Shown here one piece after another: positions 54,290 to 63,736 of a DNA stretch of 64,000 nt (its first letter is position 1; every line of letters begins with the position of its first letter). The notes under the pieces are model-generated. The model was not told the origin of the DNA. It ran no database searches and worked only from the letters and a program-made list of their open reading frames with translations. The position numbers were made by a program, and so were the translations under genes. Source of the DNA: Lentisphaerae bacterium GWF2_45_14 (lineage in GTDB: Bacteria; Verrucomicrobiota; Lentisphaeria; Victivallales; GWF2-45-14); NCBI GenBank assembly GCA_001804785.1, contig MHBG01000076.1, positions 1,446 through 65,445 on the forward strand, read 5' to 3'.

Positions 54290-54317
54290 ATTATAACCGA
54301 AGGCTGAAGATTGTCAA
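54290..54317 (-). promoter_or_regulatory. Near-consensus promoter immediately upstream of the zinc-ribbon gene
   Basis: On the minus strand TTGACA (54312-54317), a 16-base spacer and TATAAT (54290-54295) match consensus hexamers exactly. Only 14 bases separate the -10 from the ATG at 54275. The predicted leader is therefore about 7 bases and contains no Shine-Dalgarno sequence. Confidence 0.7.
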
Positions 54318-54346
54318 TGCATGATATCAAATAAGGCTTTTGACTA

Positions 54347-55501
54347 TCACACGCAAAAATGGCCCGGGACCTCGAAAATATCAGAAAGAACGAGTGATGC
54401 GCCGCCAAATGCCGCAGAGAACTCAAGGTCAGAGGCGAGAATTTTCGTAGAGGAAAGAGTTTCGCCCAGGCAACAGGAGCTTATTTCTCTTGATATAATC
54501 GGGAGCATCACATTGCCGAAGCATTCGACAAGTCCACCGTTAAGTATGATTATTTTAGGGCTAAGAAGGTTTACGACTGTCCCTAGAGCCATTGCCAGCT
54601 TTGCCCCATAGCCTTCAAGAAGCGTCTGCAGATTGCCGTTCAATCCGGCGTTAAAATCCTCGAGCCTTAGAAAATGTGTTCCTGCGGCGCGGTTCATCTC
54701 GTCAAGGACAACGTTCCTCGCGAGATACGCTTCCAAGCACCCGCGGTTTCCGCAGCGGCAGAGGCGTCCGTTACGTTCGATGACGACATGGCCTATTTCA
54801 CCGGCGTAGTCTGCCGCACCCTTGTAAAGTGCCCGATTATTCACAATCCCCATACCGACACCGACGTCAAGGTCAACGCAAACGAAGTCACTGGCTCCCC
54901 TCCCCGCGCCGAACCACTTTTCAGCTAACGCCTTGGAACGCGAGGCATCTTCTATGTAAAGTTGTTCCTGAATAAGCGGTCCGAAATCATTCCTCAGTTC
55001 CCTTCCGACGAGAGATGGAAGATTTACAGACGCTCTAACAAGGCCGCTTCCAGACTCAATAACGCCTGGGACACAAAGGCCGAAGCCGTACATTTTCAAA
55101 CCGCTTGCCTTGAGTTCTTCATAAACCTCTTTGACCTTCGAAATTATCAGTTCCTTTGGTGAGTAGAGCGAAAAATCTCTTCGGGCCGAGACAACCTTAT
55201 TGCCGCTAAGATCAACTAGCACGCCGGCAGTCATGTCGGGGGCGATGTAAATGCCTCCCGCAGCCAAATTGTCGGCAAAGCGCAGCATAGTGAAAGGCCG
55301 CCCCATGCGCTGCTCCTGTTTTCCGGCCTCTGACACGATGCCTTCAGCCAGAAATTCAGATATGAAATTAGTAAGGCTTTTCCTGTCGAGTCCGGTCATA
55401 TCTGCTATCTGCGAACGCGCTATAGGAGCATGAAGTCTTATGCTATTGAGTATTTTGACTCTATTTATTCTTTTTATCAGAGTATGATTTTTTAGTTCCA
55501 T
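54347..55501 (-). CDS. ROK-family transcriptional regulator
   Basis: An N-terminal winged helix-turn-helix (IARSQIADMTGLDRKSLTNF) is followed by a ROK sugar-kinase-like domain. The ROK zinc motif is seen in the segment ending CRCGNRGCLEAYL, preceded by GEIGHVVIE with the ROK signature. VCVDLDVGVGMGIV is the ATP-like site and may be non-catalytic. ATG 55501 has AGGAAA upstream and gives 384 residues. It is divergent from pckG, which makes it a candidate regulator of that gene, with a sugar or sugar phosphate as the expected ligand. Confidence 0.92.
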   Translation of the reverse strand: MELKNHTLIKRINRVKILNSIRLHAPIARSQIADMTGLDRKSLTNFISEFLAEGIVSEAGKQEQRMGRPFTMLRFADNLAAGGIYIAPDMTAGVLVDLSGNKVVSARRDFSLYSPKELIISKVKEVYEELKASGLKMYGFGLCVPGVIESGSGLVRASVNLPSLVGRELRNDFGPLIQEQLYIEDASRSKALAEKWFGAGRGASDFVCVDLDVGVGMGIVNNRALYKGAADYAGEIGHVVIERNGRLCRCGNRGCLEAYLARNVVLDEMNRAAGTHFLRLEDFNAGLNGNLQTLLEGYGAKLAMALGTVVNLLSPKIIILNGGLVECFGNVMLPIISREISSCCLGETLSSTKILASDLEFSAAFGGASLVLSDIFEVPGHFCV

Positions 55502-55513
55502 CAAAATTTCCTG

Positions 55514-55524
55514 GTTTCTGAAAC
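55514..55524. promoter_or_regulatory. Palindrome before the ROK gene
   Basis: GTTTCTGAAAC is a perfect 11-base palindrome (5+1+5), 12 bases before the ROK start and next to its ribosome site. It could be an autoregulatory operator. Confidence 0.3.
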
Positions 55525-55750
55525 AACTAATATAATAGCAATATTCCACTAAAAGTCATCTTGCAAATTGGATTTAAGTCCGAAAAAATCGCCATGGGTC
55601 AAAATCTGTAAATTTCTGCAAAAAGCTTGGCAAACGCATTTGAAAAACGTTCATTAGCTCCTAGAGTATGTCATCTGTGTAACAGTACGCTTAAGCTCAA
55701 ACAGCTTTCCGACAAGCACGGACAGGCATCCCAAGCAAAGCCCGTTAGAA

Positions 55751-55764
55751 TTGTCTCAAGACAA
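55751..55764. promoter_or_regulatory. Palindrome before the pckG ribosome site
   Basis: TTGTCT and AGACAA are perfect inverted repeats around CA, ending three bases before the AAAGGAG ribosome site (55768-55774) of pckG. The spacing suits an operator or, at RNA level, only a very tight hairpin. Confidence 0.35.
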
Positions 55765-55783
55765 ACAAAAGGAGAACGCATAA

Positions 55784-57577
55784 ATGGTACCGACAAAGCA
55801 CAAAGCCCTACTAGACTGGGTGCAAGAAGTAGCGACCCTCTGTACTCCCGACTCCGTCCGCTGGTACGACGGCTCGAAAGCCGAATACGACGAAATGGCA
55901 AAACTCATGGTCGATTCCGGCACGTTCATTAAATTGAATGACGCCAAGCGCCCCAACAGCTATTTCTGTCGTTCAAGCCCGGCTGATGTGGCTCGCGTAG
56001 AAGAATTCACATTCATCTGCTCAGAAAAGCAAGAGAACGCAGGCCCTACAAATAACTGGCGAGCTCCCAGCGAAATGAAGGAAAAACTCAATTCCCTCTT
56101 CAAAGGATGCATGAAGGGACGCACAATGTTCGTTATCCCCTTCAGCATGGGTCCCGTTGGATCACATATTTCAAAAGTGGGCATAGAGATTACCGACTCT
56201 CCCTACGTCGTATGCAACATGCATATAATGACTAGAGCAGGAACAACGGTACTTGACGTCCTCGGCGACAATGGCGAATTCGTGAAGTGCCTCCACTCTG
56301 TGGGTGCCCCGCTCGAAGCAAATCAGGCCGATGTACCATGGCCCTGCAACGCCGAAAATAAATACATCGCACATTTTCCAGAAACCAACGAGATCATCTC
56401 CTTCGGTTCCGGGTACGGCGGCAACGCACTCCTCGGCAAAAAATGCTTCGCACTGCGCATAGCCTCCACACTCGCAAAAAAAGAAGGCTGGCTCGCGGAA
56501 CACATGCTCATTCTGAAGCTGACTTCCCCCGAAAAAGAAGTCAAGTTCGTCGCGGCTGCATTTCCGAGCGCCTGCGGCAAGACAAACCTCGCAATGCTGG
56601 AACCGACCGTTCCCGGCTGGACAGTCGAGTGCATCGGTGACGATATAGCATGGATGAAGTTTGGCAAAGACGGCAGGCTCTACGCGATCAATCCCGAAGC
56701 TGGCTTCTTCGGCGTAGCTCCCGGCACCTCCATGAGCTCCAACCCCAATGCCATGCGCTCTCTCGCATCCAACAGCATATTCACCAACTGCGCACTCACT
56801 CCAGATGGCGATGTATGGTGGGAAGATATGTCCAAGGAAAAACCCGCGCACCTCGTCGACTGGATACGTCGTCCCTGGACACCGGAATGCGGGCGCAAAG
56901 CCGCTCATCCGAATGCCAGATTCACTGCGCCTGCACGCCAGTGCCCAGTTATCGCTCCGGAGTGGGAAGATCCCAACGGCGTTCCAATATCAGCTTTCCT
57001 CTTCGGCGGACGCCGCGCATCTGTAGTGCCGCTCGTCAATGAAGCTCTCAGCTGGAACCATGGTGTATTCCTCGGTTCTATAATGGCTTCTGAAATGACC
57101 GCCGCCGCCGCGGGGACAGTCGGTACGCTCCGCAGAGACCCCTTTGCAATGCTGCCATTCTGCGGCTACCACATGGGCGATTACTTCAAGCATTGGATCG
57201 AAATAGGCGAAAAGACCGACAACTCCAAGCTCCCGAAGATATTCTACGTCAACTGGTTCAAAAAGTCTCCCGAAGGCAAATGGCTCTGGCCGGGATTCGG
57301 CGACAACAGCCGCGTCCTCAAATGGATTTTCGAACGTTGCGCCGGCAAGTCCGAAGCGGTTTCGACTCCTATCGGCAATCTGCCCAAGGCTTCGTCTCTC
57401 GACCTCAACGGACTCAGCGGTGTAACTGCCGATGATCTCAAGCAGCTCCTTGAAGTCGATGCCGAAGGCTGGAAGAAAGAGCTTCCTCTCATAAAGGAAC
57501 ATTTCGCTAAATTCGGGTCAAAGCTTCCGAAAGAACTTGAACAGGAACTCACGGCTCTCGCTGAGCGCCTCGGTTAA
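55784..57577 (+). CDS. pckG: Phosphoenolpyruvate carboxykinase (GTP)
   Basis: PckG interconverts oxaloacetate and PEP with GTP/GDP. This is the GTP-specific family: SACGKTN with the reactive Cys is at residues 262-268, IGDDIAWM follows, and NYFCRSSP-like and FSMGPVGSH segments near residue 110-130 form the substrate site. [19 protein letters not shown] is the hallmark of GTP-PEPCK. The length is 597 residues, as expected. The gene has its own terminator and is divergent from a ROK regulator, so it may be regulated by carbon source. Confidence 0.98.
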   Translation: MVPTKHKALLDWVQEVATLCTPDSVRWYDGSKAEYDEMAKLMVDSGTFIKLNDAKRPNSYFCRSSPADVARVEEFTFICSEKQENAGPTNNWRAPSEMKEKLNSLFKGCMKGRTMFVIPFSMGPVGSHISKVGIEITDSPYVVCNMHIMTRAGTTVLDVLGDNGEFVKCLHSVGAPLEANQADVPWPCNAENKYIAHFPETNEIISFGSGYGGNALLGKKCFALRIASTLAKKEGWLAEHMLILKLTSPEKEVKFVAAAFPSACGKTNLAMLEPTVPGWTVECIGDDIAWMKFGKDGRLYAINPEAGFFGVAPGTSMSSNPNAMRSLASNSIFTNCALTPDGDVWWEDMSKEKPAHLVDWIRRPWTPECGRKAAHPNARFTAPARQCPVIAPEWEDPNGVPISAFLFGGRRASVVPLVNEALSWNHGVFLGSIMASEMTAAAAGTVGTLRRDPFAMLPFCGYHMGDYFKHWIEIGEKTDNSKLPKIFYVNWFKKSPEGKWLWPGFGDNSRVLKWIFERCAGKSEAVSTPIGNLPKASSLDLNGLSGVTADDLKQLLEVDAEGWKKELPLIKEHFAKFGSKLPKELEQELTALAERLG

Positions 57578-57600
57578 TTTCTAACTGAGACAAGATAATT

Positions 57601-57637
57601 AAAAACGGGTGGAGAATTTTTTCTCTACCCGTTTTTT
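57601..57637 (+). terminator. Terminator of pckG
   Basis: ACGGGTGGAGAA pairs with TTCTCTACCCGT (one G-T pair) around a short T-loop, followed by a T-run. It is flanked by an A-run, so it could work on both strands. Confidence 0.88.
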
Positions 57638-57809
57638 ATTCCGTCCATTTTCGACCCGCGATGTTCTTCGTCAGAATAATTGCCTTTTTACGATACAGGC
57701 ATGAAGCTCAAGAATATGATGCTCCACCTCCAACGCCTTCCTTACAGATTTTCATCGAACAGTCTCCCCCCGAATATACCCGGCATCTTACAAATTTTAA
57801 TTTTACAAC

Positions 57810-57858
57810 TTGCTAAAACGATATGCTGTTCTATATTGTTTCTGTTCATTTTCTGAAC
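57810..57858 (+). promoter_or_regulatory. Promoter and operator-like palindrome of the YjbQ-like gene
   Basis: TTGCTA (57810-57815) and TATATT (57832-57837) are 16 bases apart. A perfect inverted repeat GTTCA-5-TGAAC (57844-57858) lies where transcription should start. A repressor bound there would block initiation. Confidence 0.45.
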
Positions 57859-57902
57859 CGTTTGTTTTGTCACTCATATGATCTCAGGAGGATTTTACAA
57901 AA

Positions 57903-58304
57903 ATGCGTATCATCAATATCCATTCAACAGGAAAAAACCAGATGATTGACATAAGCACCCAGATACAGAATCTGGTGCCTGAAGGAATGAAGGACGCGGT
58001 CTGTCATATATTCTGCCTCCATACAACGGCAGCTCTTACAATCAACGAAAACGCGGATCCTGACGTGAAGAGCGACATACTTGCGATTCTTGATGAAATG
58101 GTTCCCGCCGTCCATGGCATGTTTAAGCATTCCGAAGGGAACAGCGCGGCACACATAAAATCCTCGTTAATCGGGGTGTCTCTGGCAATACCTATAGTAA
58201 GCGGAAAGCTTTCCCTAGGGAAATGGCAGGGTATCTACTTCTGCGAGTTTGACGGTCCGCGAAACAGGCAGGTTCACGTTCAATTCGTAGCAGAACTGAA
58301 ATAA
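57903..58304 (+). CDS. YjbQ/UPF0047-family protein
   Basis: The 133-residue protein matches the YjbQ family throughout. CLHTTAALTINENADPDV holds the conserved HTT and acidic residues, HSEGNSAAHIKSSLIG the conserved His pair, and GKWQGIYFCEFDGPRNRQV the C-terminal motif. Family members have been reported to show thiamine-phosphate-synthase-like activity in E. coli, but their physiological role is not settled. It is monocistronic with its own promoter. AGGAGG precedes the ATG. Confidence 0.9.
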   Translation: MRIINIHSTGKNQMIDISTQIQNLVPEGMKDAVCHIFCLHTTAALTINENADPDVKSDILAILDEMVPAVHGMFKHSEGNSAAHIKSSLIGVSLAIPIVSGKLSLGKWQGIYFCEFDGPRNRQVHVQFVAELK

Positions 58305-58422
58305 TTTAACGGTACAGGAAATTGTTCAGAAAAAGTGAAAAAGCTGTTTTCAGCAGATATTATAGGACGTCATAGTTACAACACCCTAATTCGGAATGGT
58401 CAATTATTCAGGAGAATTTGAT

Positions 58423-61400
58423 ATGGGCAGAACCAGTTTCACGAAAACGTTTCTGAAGCACACAGGCATCTTTGTAACTTCAGTTTCCATCATGACAGCA
58501 ATGCAGGCGTCGGAAGATCAACTGGACCGCGACCTCAAGTTCGTAAATGAACTTGAAGATGAAAAACTCGATGGGTTCATCCTTCCTTTCATAAATGACA
58601 GAATTAAAGAAAACCCTGACGAGTCCGACCGCTATAACGTCGCTATCGCCGATATTTATATCAAATCAAACAAGGTATCGGAAGCCAATGCGATAATAAA
58701 GAAAATACCGAAGACCAGCAAATATTATAACTCAGGAACTTTTATACTTGGAAAAGCCGCTCTCGAAAAAGGCGACTTCAAGACCGGGGTGAAATACTTC
58801 ACCGAATACATCGAAAATGTCAAGGACAAAAAAGACAAAAGTAAAAGCGCCGATGAGGAGTTCAGGTCCGCCGTATCATATCTTTCATGGGCATACCAGA
58901 AACTTAACCAACCCGACAAATCGGCAGAAATCCTTAAACTCTTGTCCAGCGACCCCAGAGAAACCTCACTCATGGGTATAAATGCAAAACTGGACACCGC
59001 AGAAAACCTTAAACAAGAGGAACGTACCGGAGGCAAAAAAAACAACTGGCGCGTAATAGCCCAAAAAACTATCCCTGAATGTGAAGAACTTCGATGGGCC
59101 GGGGCAGATGCCATAACATTATTCTCACTGGTCGGCTCAGGCAGGGCCTACTACCTGCTCGAAGACTATCCGAACTCTCTTAAACAACTGTCGCAAATGC
59201 CTGAGATTTTCGATGCATATGATGACGAATTCAGAAAACGTGGACAGGAATCGTCCGCACCCGGCGCCCACGCAAGATTCTGGATGGGCAAAGTATTCCT
59301 CGCAATGGCACAGAAAGAAAAAGATGCGAAAGAAAAAACTAAGCTTTACATCAAGGCATTAAAGAAATACCTCCACGTCGCATTAAAATTCACGGATTTC
59401 CCAAGAATATCCGACGCGTACGCCGACTTAATATACTGCCAAGCCGAACTCAAAAAACTCGGCAAAAACGTGGCCCTGCCAAAAGACCTGAAAAAACCAC
59501 AGATTAAAGAGCAGGCCGTGTCCCTCGTAACAGGTGATGCGAATAAATTTTTCACCGAAAAAAGCTACGACAAGGCAATCCCGATACTACTCCAGACAGC
59601 AGTCGAAAATCGGACAAGGGAAGGCGTCCAGGACGTCCTCTACAAGTTGGGATACTGCTATGCCAGCACAAATCAGAACATGGAAGCCTTGGCTGTAGCT
59701 GATTATCTGGCAAGCGCTTTCCCTGACTTCCAGAAGACTCCGCTTCTCCTCCTTCAGGCCGGACAGCTCTCCCAGAATGCAAAGAAAATCGACGATGCCA
59801 TGCTGGCATACGAAATATACCTCGACAAAACACCGACCCATCAGTACGGAGCGGATATCGCCCTCAAAGTCGCCAAGGAATACTATGACAGGGCTATGAA
59901 GGCAGCAAAAGATGCTGATGCGTTTAAAGGCGATGTCCGTAATAAGAAAATAGAAGAGGCGATGAAGCTCTATTTAGACTCCATCCCAAGGTATGACAGA
60001 ATAATCAATAATTACGGGAGCAGACCTGAACGAGTCGAGCAGGCATATAACTTCAAAGCCCAAGCCTACGCATCCGCCAGAGAATTCGAAAAAGCCGCTG
60101 AAACTTATGTGAAATACTGCGAAATAGTCAAATCAAAAAGTGAACTTGCCAAGGCGAAACTCAGTATCGGCGACTTCTACATGAAGGCCGGCAGCAAATT
60201 AAACGATGAAGCAAAAAAGCTCAGAGAAGACGCATTCACATTCCCCGCAGACTCCGGGGCTAGAAAGACCAAGATTGAAGATGCAGACAAAAAGGAAAAG
60301 GCGGCAGCTGTTTCCTTCAATATGGCAGCAAAGCATCTCAAAGAACTCGTTGAGAGCTGGATGACCGCAGGCGGTCAAGTAGGTGCCCCCTCATCGTCCG
60401 CCGATGTTAAGAAAACATCTCAGGACGCCCTCCTCCTCCTAGCCAGCGCTTATGATGCCGCCAAGGAAAAGAAAAATGCCATAGACGCATTTAAAAAATT
60501 CATAGCGCAAAATCCGTCATCCCAGAAAGTACCTCCATGCATGGCAAGGATAGGGCTTCTCTATTATGAACTCAATGACTATGCAACATCTTCTAAAATA
60601 CTCGAAGACCTAGCCCAGAAATTCCCGGACAGCAAAGAGGCTAAAAACGCCTACTATAACCTGGGCAGAAATATGTATGAAATAGGCAACTATGCGAAGT
60701 GCGTCGAGGTCTTCAATAAACTCTTCGCCCAAAAGATAGATATTACGCCAAGCAACCTGAGATGGATAGCATCCTCTCTTTATGACTGCGGCGCAACTCA
60801 CCCCAAAGGGGGAGCCCAGCTATCGATTACGGCAGCAAAGAAGCTTCTTGGATTAATCAAAACAGCGGATAAAAACCTCGACCTCTGGGTCGGCGATAAA
60901 ACTGCCCTTTCACTTAATGCTGACCCGAAGGAAAAAGCCAAGACGATTTCTCTCATAAATCAAAAAATCCTTTTCGATGCCGGCTCCGCATCCTTCTATG
61001 CGGATGACTCGAAGGCGGCGATAATGTATATCACCGACCTTATAACTCTCGATGCCAACAGTCCCTACCTGTACAAAGGACTCTTTGTCAGAGCCGATGC
61101 TTATATAAAACTGAAGGACTTTGAAAATGCGCGGAGAGACCTCAACGAGATTTCAATGGCTGCTATCACTGCAAGAAAAGACGCCATTGCCTCGGAGGCT
61201 AAATGCAAAATGGCACAGACCTTCATGATGCAAAAGGATTATACAAAAGCATTCAATGCATACAATATCATGGCAAAAAGTCTGAATGTTGCCAGTATAG
61301 ACGGAGTGGGCATCTACCCGCCAAACCTCTCAAACGAGGAGATTGAAAAGCTCAAGGAGGAAAGAAAGAAGGAAATGGCCTGGATTGAGGAAGCCGTCTA

Positions 61401-61545
61401 TCAGGGCGCTCTCTGTGCGGCGAAGCTCGGACAGAAGGGAAACGTGCAAGAGCTGACCAACTTATATTCTAAACATTTCCCGAATGGGACTTACGCGAAG
61501 AAAATACTCTCGCTGCCCCCTCCGGAAGGCGCCAATAAGAATTAA
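58423..61545 (+). CDS. Exported 1040-residue TPR protein
   Basis: ATG 58423 is chosen because AGGAGA lies ten bases upstream and a signal-like N-terminus follows (TFLKHTGIFVTSVSIMTAMQA). The mature protein is a long series of TPR-like repeats, for example LYKLGYCYASTNQNMEALAV, AQAYASAREFEKAAETYVKY and LGRNMYEIGNYAKCVEVFNK. Lys/Glu-rich linkers separate them. No catalytic motif is seen. Gene order (TPR, TPR, ExbB, ExbD, ExbD) suggests that it works in the periplasm with an ExbBD motor. It resembles BamD- and YbgF-type scaffolds only in general fold. Confidence 0.8.
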   Translation: MGRTSFTKTFLKHTGIFVTSVSIMTAMQASEDQLDRDLKFVNELEDEKLDGFILPFINDRIKENPDESDRYNVAIADIYIKSNKVSEANAIIKKIPKTSKYYNSGTFILGKAALEKGDFKTGVKYFTEYIENVKDKKDKSKSADEEFRSAVSYLSWAYQKLNQPDKSAEILKLLSSDPRETSLMGINAKLDTAENLKQEERTGGKKNNWRVIAQKTIPECEELRWAGADAITLFSLVGSGRAYYLLEDYPNSLKQLSQMPEIFDAYDDEFRKRGQESSAPGAHARFWMGKVFLAMAQKEKDAKEKTKLYIKALKKYLHVALKFTDFPRISDAYADLIYCQAELKKLGKNVALPKDLKKPQIKEQAVSLVTGDANKFFTEKSYDKAIPILLQTAVENRTREGVQDVLYKLGYCYASTNQNMEALAVADYLASAFPDFQKTPLLLLQAGQLSQNAKKIDDAMLAYEIYLDKTPTHQYGADIALKVAKEYYDRAMKAAKDADAFKGDVRNKKIEEAMKLYLDSIPRYDRIINNYGSRPERVEQAYNFKAQAYASAREFEKAAETYVKYCEIVKSKSELAKAKLSIGDFYMKAGSKLNDEAKKLREDAFTFPADSGARKTKIEDADKKEKAAAVSFNMAAKHLKELVESWMTAGGQVGAPSSSADVKKTSQDALLLLASAYDAAKEKKNAIDAFKKFIAQNPSSQKVPPCMARIGLLYYELNDYATSSKILEDLAQKFPDSKEAKNAYYNLGRNMYEIGNYAKCVEVFNKLFAQKIDITPSNLRWIASSLYDCGATHPKGGAQLSITAAKKLLGLIKTADKNLDLWVGDKTALSLNADPKEKAKTISLINQKILFDAGSASFYADDSKAAIMYITDLITLDANSPYLYKGLFVRADAYIKLKDFENARRDLNEISMAAITARKDAIASEAKCKMAQTFMMQKDYTKAFNAYNIMAKSLNVASIDGVGIYPPNLSNEEIEKLKEERKKEMAWIEEAVYQGALCAAKLGQKGNVQELTNLYSKHFPNGTYAKKILSLPPPEGANKN

Positions 61546-61591
61546 TAGCCTATAAAGCAGTAACAATAATAGTTTAAAGAAAGGTCTAAAA

Positions 61592-62377
61592 ATGAAGAAA
61601 TTGTTCCTTTTTTCCGTAGCAGTCCTCTTTTTAGCTGCCGTCTCGCAGGCAAAGGAAGGGTGCGTCGTAAAGCTGACGAACGGAACAATCCAGCAATGCG
61701 ATGGAATTGAAGCAAGCGCGAATGGAGACCTATCGGTCCGTTCCGGTAAATTTACCAATAAAATCAAGAAAAAAGATTATATTTACGCACACATTCCTAT
61801 GCCGGCGGAACTCAAGACCGCACTTTCTAAGCTGAAGACAAAAAACTATAAGGAAGCCATAAGCGCGGCAGTGCAAGGTCAGGCCAAATATAAGGCACTT
61901 GGCTGGAATCTGTTCTGCTCCATGGTCAAGGCGGAGGCCGAAAATGGACTCGGCGAGCAGGCAGAGGCCCTCAAGACACTGGAAGAATGCGCGGGATATG
62001 AAATCACTAATCCGGAAGAGGAAAAGTACCGCGATGAATGCCAGCGTGTCATGTCGAGCATTTATTTCGACATGAAGAAGTACAAGGAATGTGCTGAGGT
62101 TCTCAATAAAATAGCATATTCGAAATCCCCTGAGGTAGCGGCCTACGCTCTCAATAAACAGGGTGACATATTCTATAATGAGGGCGAGAAAAACAGAGCC
62201 GTCATCAAATACCTCCAGACCGTTTATCTCATGAAGTCGGTCGGGAATGAACGCGCGGAAGCCCTTCTTAAGGCTGCCAACACGCTTAAAGAACTGAATG
62301 ACAACCGCTCAGCCAAGTTCGCGGCGATGCTTAAAAAGGATTATCCACAAAGCCCGTACGTAAGTCAGTTGAAATAG
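61592..62377 (+). CDS. Exported 261-residue TPR protein
   Basis: A signal peptide (LFLFSVAVLFLAAVSQA) ends near residue 20. A short beta-rich N-terminal domain follows (VVKLTNGTIQQCDGIEAS), and then TPR-like repeats (KYKECAEVLNKIAYSKSPEVA and QGDIFYNEGEKNRAVIKYLQ). The overall plan is like the CpoB/YbgF proteins that accompany TolQR, though the repeats do not prove homology. It lies 46 bases after the larger TPR gene and 52 before exbB. Confidence 0.8.
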   Translation: MKKLFLFSVAVLFLAAVSQAKEGCVVKLTNGTIQQCDGIEASANGDLSVRSGKFTNKIKKKDYIYAHIPMPAELKTALSKLKTKNYKEAISAAVQGQAKYKALGWNLFCSMVKAEAENGLGEQAEALKTLEECAGYEITNPEEEKYRDECQRVMSSIYFDMKKYKECAEVLNKIAYSKSPEVAAYALNKQGDIFYNEGEKNRAVIKYLQTVYLMKSVGNERAEALLKAANTLKELNDNRSAKFAAMLKKDYPQSPYVSQLK

Positions 62378-62429
62378 TTGAATTGATATTTATATTACTC
62401 TCAAATTAAATTAATATAAAGGAGTCCGA

Positions 62430-63275
62430 ATGAAATCCCAGCTCAAAAGATTAGCAGTGTTTATCGCCGCAGTCTCAATATTCTCAGGTACCGTTTTCTG
62501 TGCATCAACCGCGCTTGCACAAAGCCCTGCGTCGGCACCGGCCGCTACGGAAACTGCAGCGGCGCCAGCACTGCCTGGAGCCGAAGGTGAAAAGAAGGCA
62601 GAAAAAAACCAAGACACCTTTTGGGATATTATCATCAACAGCGGAGTTATAGGTATATTCATCTGGATACTGCTCTTCGGTTCATCCGCGGCAGCCCTGG
62701 GCCTTATCATCGACGGATTCATAACGGTAAGACAAAACAAGATTATGCCTCCGACTCTGATAGATTCTGTCCGTACCGCACTTTCCGAGGGCGACCTCGG
62801 TGCTGCCCTCCAGGCATGTGAAACACAGCCTGGTCCGCTTTCGAATATACTCATGGCCGGTTTCAATAACGTATCCGAAGGGTTCGACGTTATAATGGAT
62901 TCCGTATCAACGGCGGCAGGCATTGAAAGTGAAAAACTCATGCAGCGAGTAAACTACCTTAACCTATGCGGCGCCATAGCCCCCATGCTCGGTCTTATGG
63001 GTACCGTAACAGGTATGGTGGACGCGTTCTCCGGATTGGCAAGCGCACAGGGAGCCGAAAAGGCCCAGATGTTAGCTATGGCGATATCTCAGGCCCTCTA
63101 TACTACCGCAGTCGGTCTTCTCGTATCGGTACCGGCCATCATCGGATTCACGTTCATAAGAAACAACGCCAGCAAGATTATTCTCAACATGGAAAGCCTT
63201 ACATATGACCTTGTAAAAGTGCTTCGCGGCGCTGAAGTAGTTGAAGATTCAGAGGACGACTCCGACGAAGAATAA
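62430..63275 (+). CDS. exbB: ExbB/TolQ/MotA-family proton channel, with signal-peptide-like N-terminus
   Basis: The 281-residue protein starts with a signal-like segment (LAVFIAAVSIFSGTVFCAST) and a Pro/Ala/Glu-rich linker to about residue 60. The ExbB core follows: TM1 IGIFIWILLFGSSAAALGLI, then a cytoplasmic domain, TM2 LNLCGAIAPMLGLMGTVTGM and TM3 ALYTTAVGLLVSVPAIIGF. The acidic C-terminus (EDDSDEE) is unusual. It forms a pentameric channel with ExbD that uses the proton gradient. AAGGAG precedes the ATG. Confidence 0.92.
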   Translation: MKSQLKRLAVFIAAVSIFSGTVFCASTALAQSPASAPAATETAAAPALPGAEGEKKAEKNQDTFWDIIINSGVIGIFIWILLFGSSAAALGLIIDGFITVRQNKIMPPTLIDSVRTALSEGDLGAALQACETQPGPLSNILMAGFNNVSEGFDVIMDSVSTAAGIESEKLMQRVNYLNLCGAIAPMLGLMGTVTGMVDAFSGLASAQGAEKAQMLAMAISQALYTTAVGLLVSVPAIIGFTFIRNNASKIILNMESLTYDLVKVLRGAEVVEDSEDDSDEE

Positions 63276-63298
63276 TAATTTAGACGGGGAACCTAAAA

Positions 63299-63724
63299 AT
63301 GGGAAAAAAGAAACCTGAAACGCAGGAAGCATCCGTTCCTATATCGTCAATGATTGACATCGTCTTCCTTCTGATTATCTTCTTCGTTGTTACAGCTTCG
63401 ATTGATAAGGAGATTGAAGACGAAAGAGTTACCCTCGCAAATGCGCCCCACGGAAAACCGCTCACGAAAAAAGATCCGAGAAGCGTAACGATTAACGTGA
63501 GACCCGATGGTACCTTAAATATGGGAATGTATACCATGACGAAGCCCCAGATAAGTGAGCAATTAAAAATCTCGGCTTCAAAATTCGGCTATGACATGCC
63601 CATTATAATCAGAGGGGACAGGGAGGTTCAGCACGGGTACATACAGGAAGTCATGGAAGCGGTAACCGATACGGGCCTTTACAGGATGAACTTTAACGCA
63701 GAAATAACCGGCACGAAAAAATAA
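63299..63724 (+). CDS. exbD: ExbD/TolR-family protein, first copy
   Basis: The N-terminal membrane helix has the essential acidic residue in SSMIDIVFLLIIFFVVTAS, the proton-carrying Asp of ExbD/TolR. The periplasmic domain (RSVTINVRPDGTLNM, then PIIIRGDREVQHGYIQEVME) is the typical ExbD fold. The length is 141 residues. It is followed, after 12 bases, by a second exbD. Confidence 0.94.
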   Translation: MGKKKPETQEASVPISSMIDIVFLLIIFFVVTASIDKEIEDERVTLANAPHGKPLTKKDPRSVTINVRPDGTLNMGMYTMTKPQISEQLKISASKFGYDMPIIIRGDREVQHGYIQEVMEAVTDTGLYRMNFNAEITGTKK

Positions 63725-63736
63725 GGCAGGATAGAT

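Larger units (their letters stand above)
57578..57902. other. 325-base intergenic region between pckG and yjbQ-like gene
   Basis: It contains the pckG terminator (57601-57637), about 170 bases with no feature I can support, then a promoter (57810-57837) with a palindrome at its predicted start (57844-57858), and the AGGAGG ribosome site (57886-57891) of the next gene. Confidence 0.6.
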
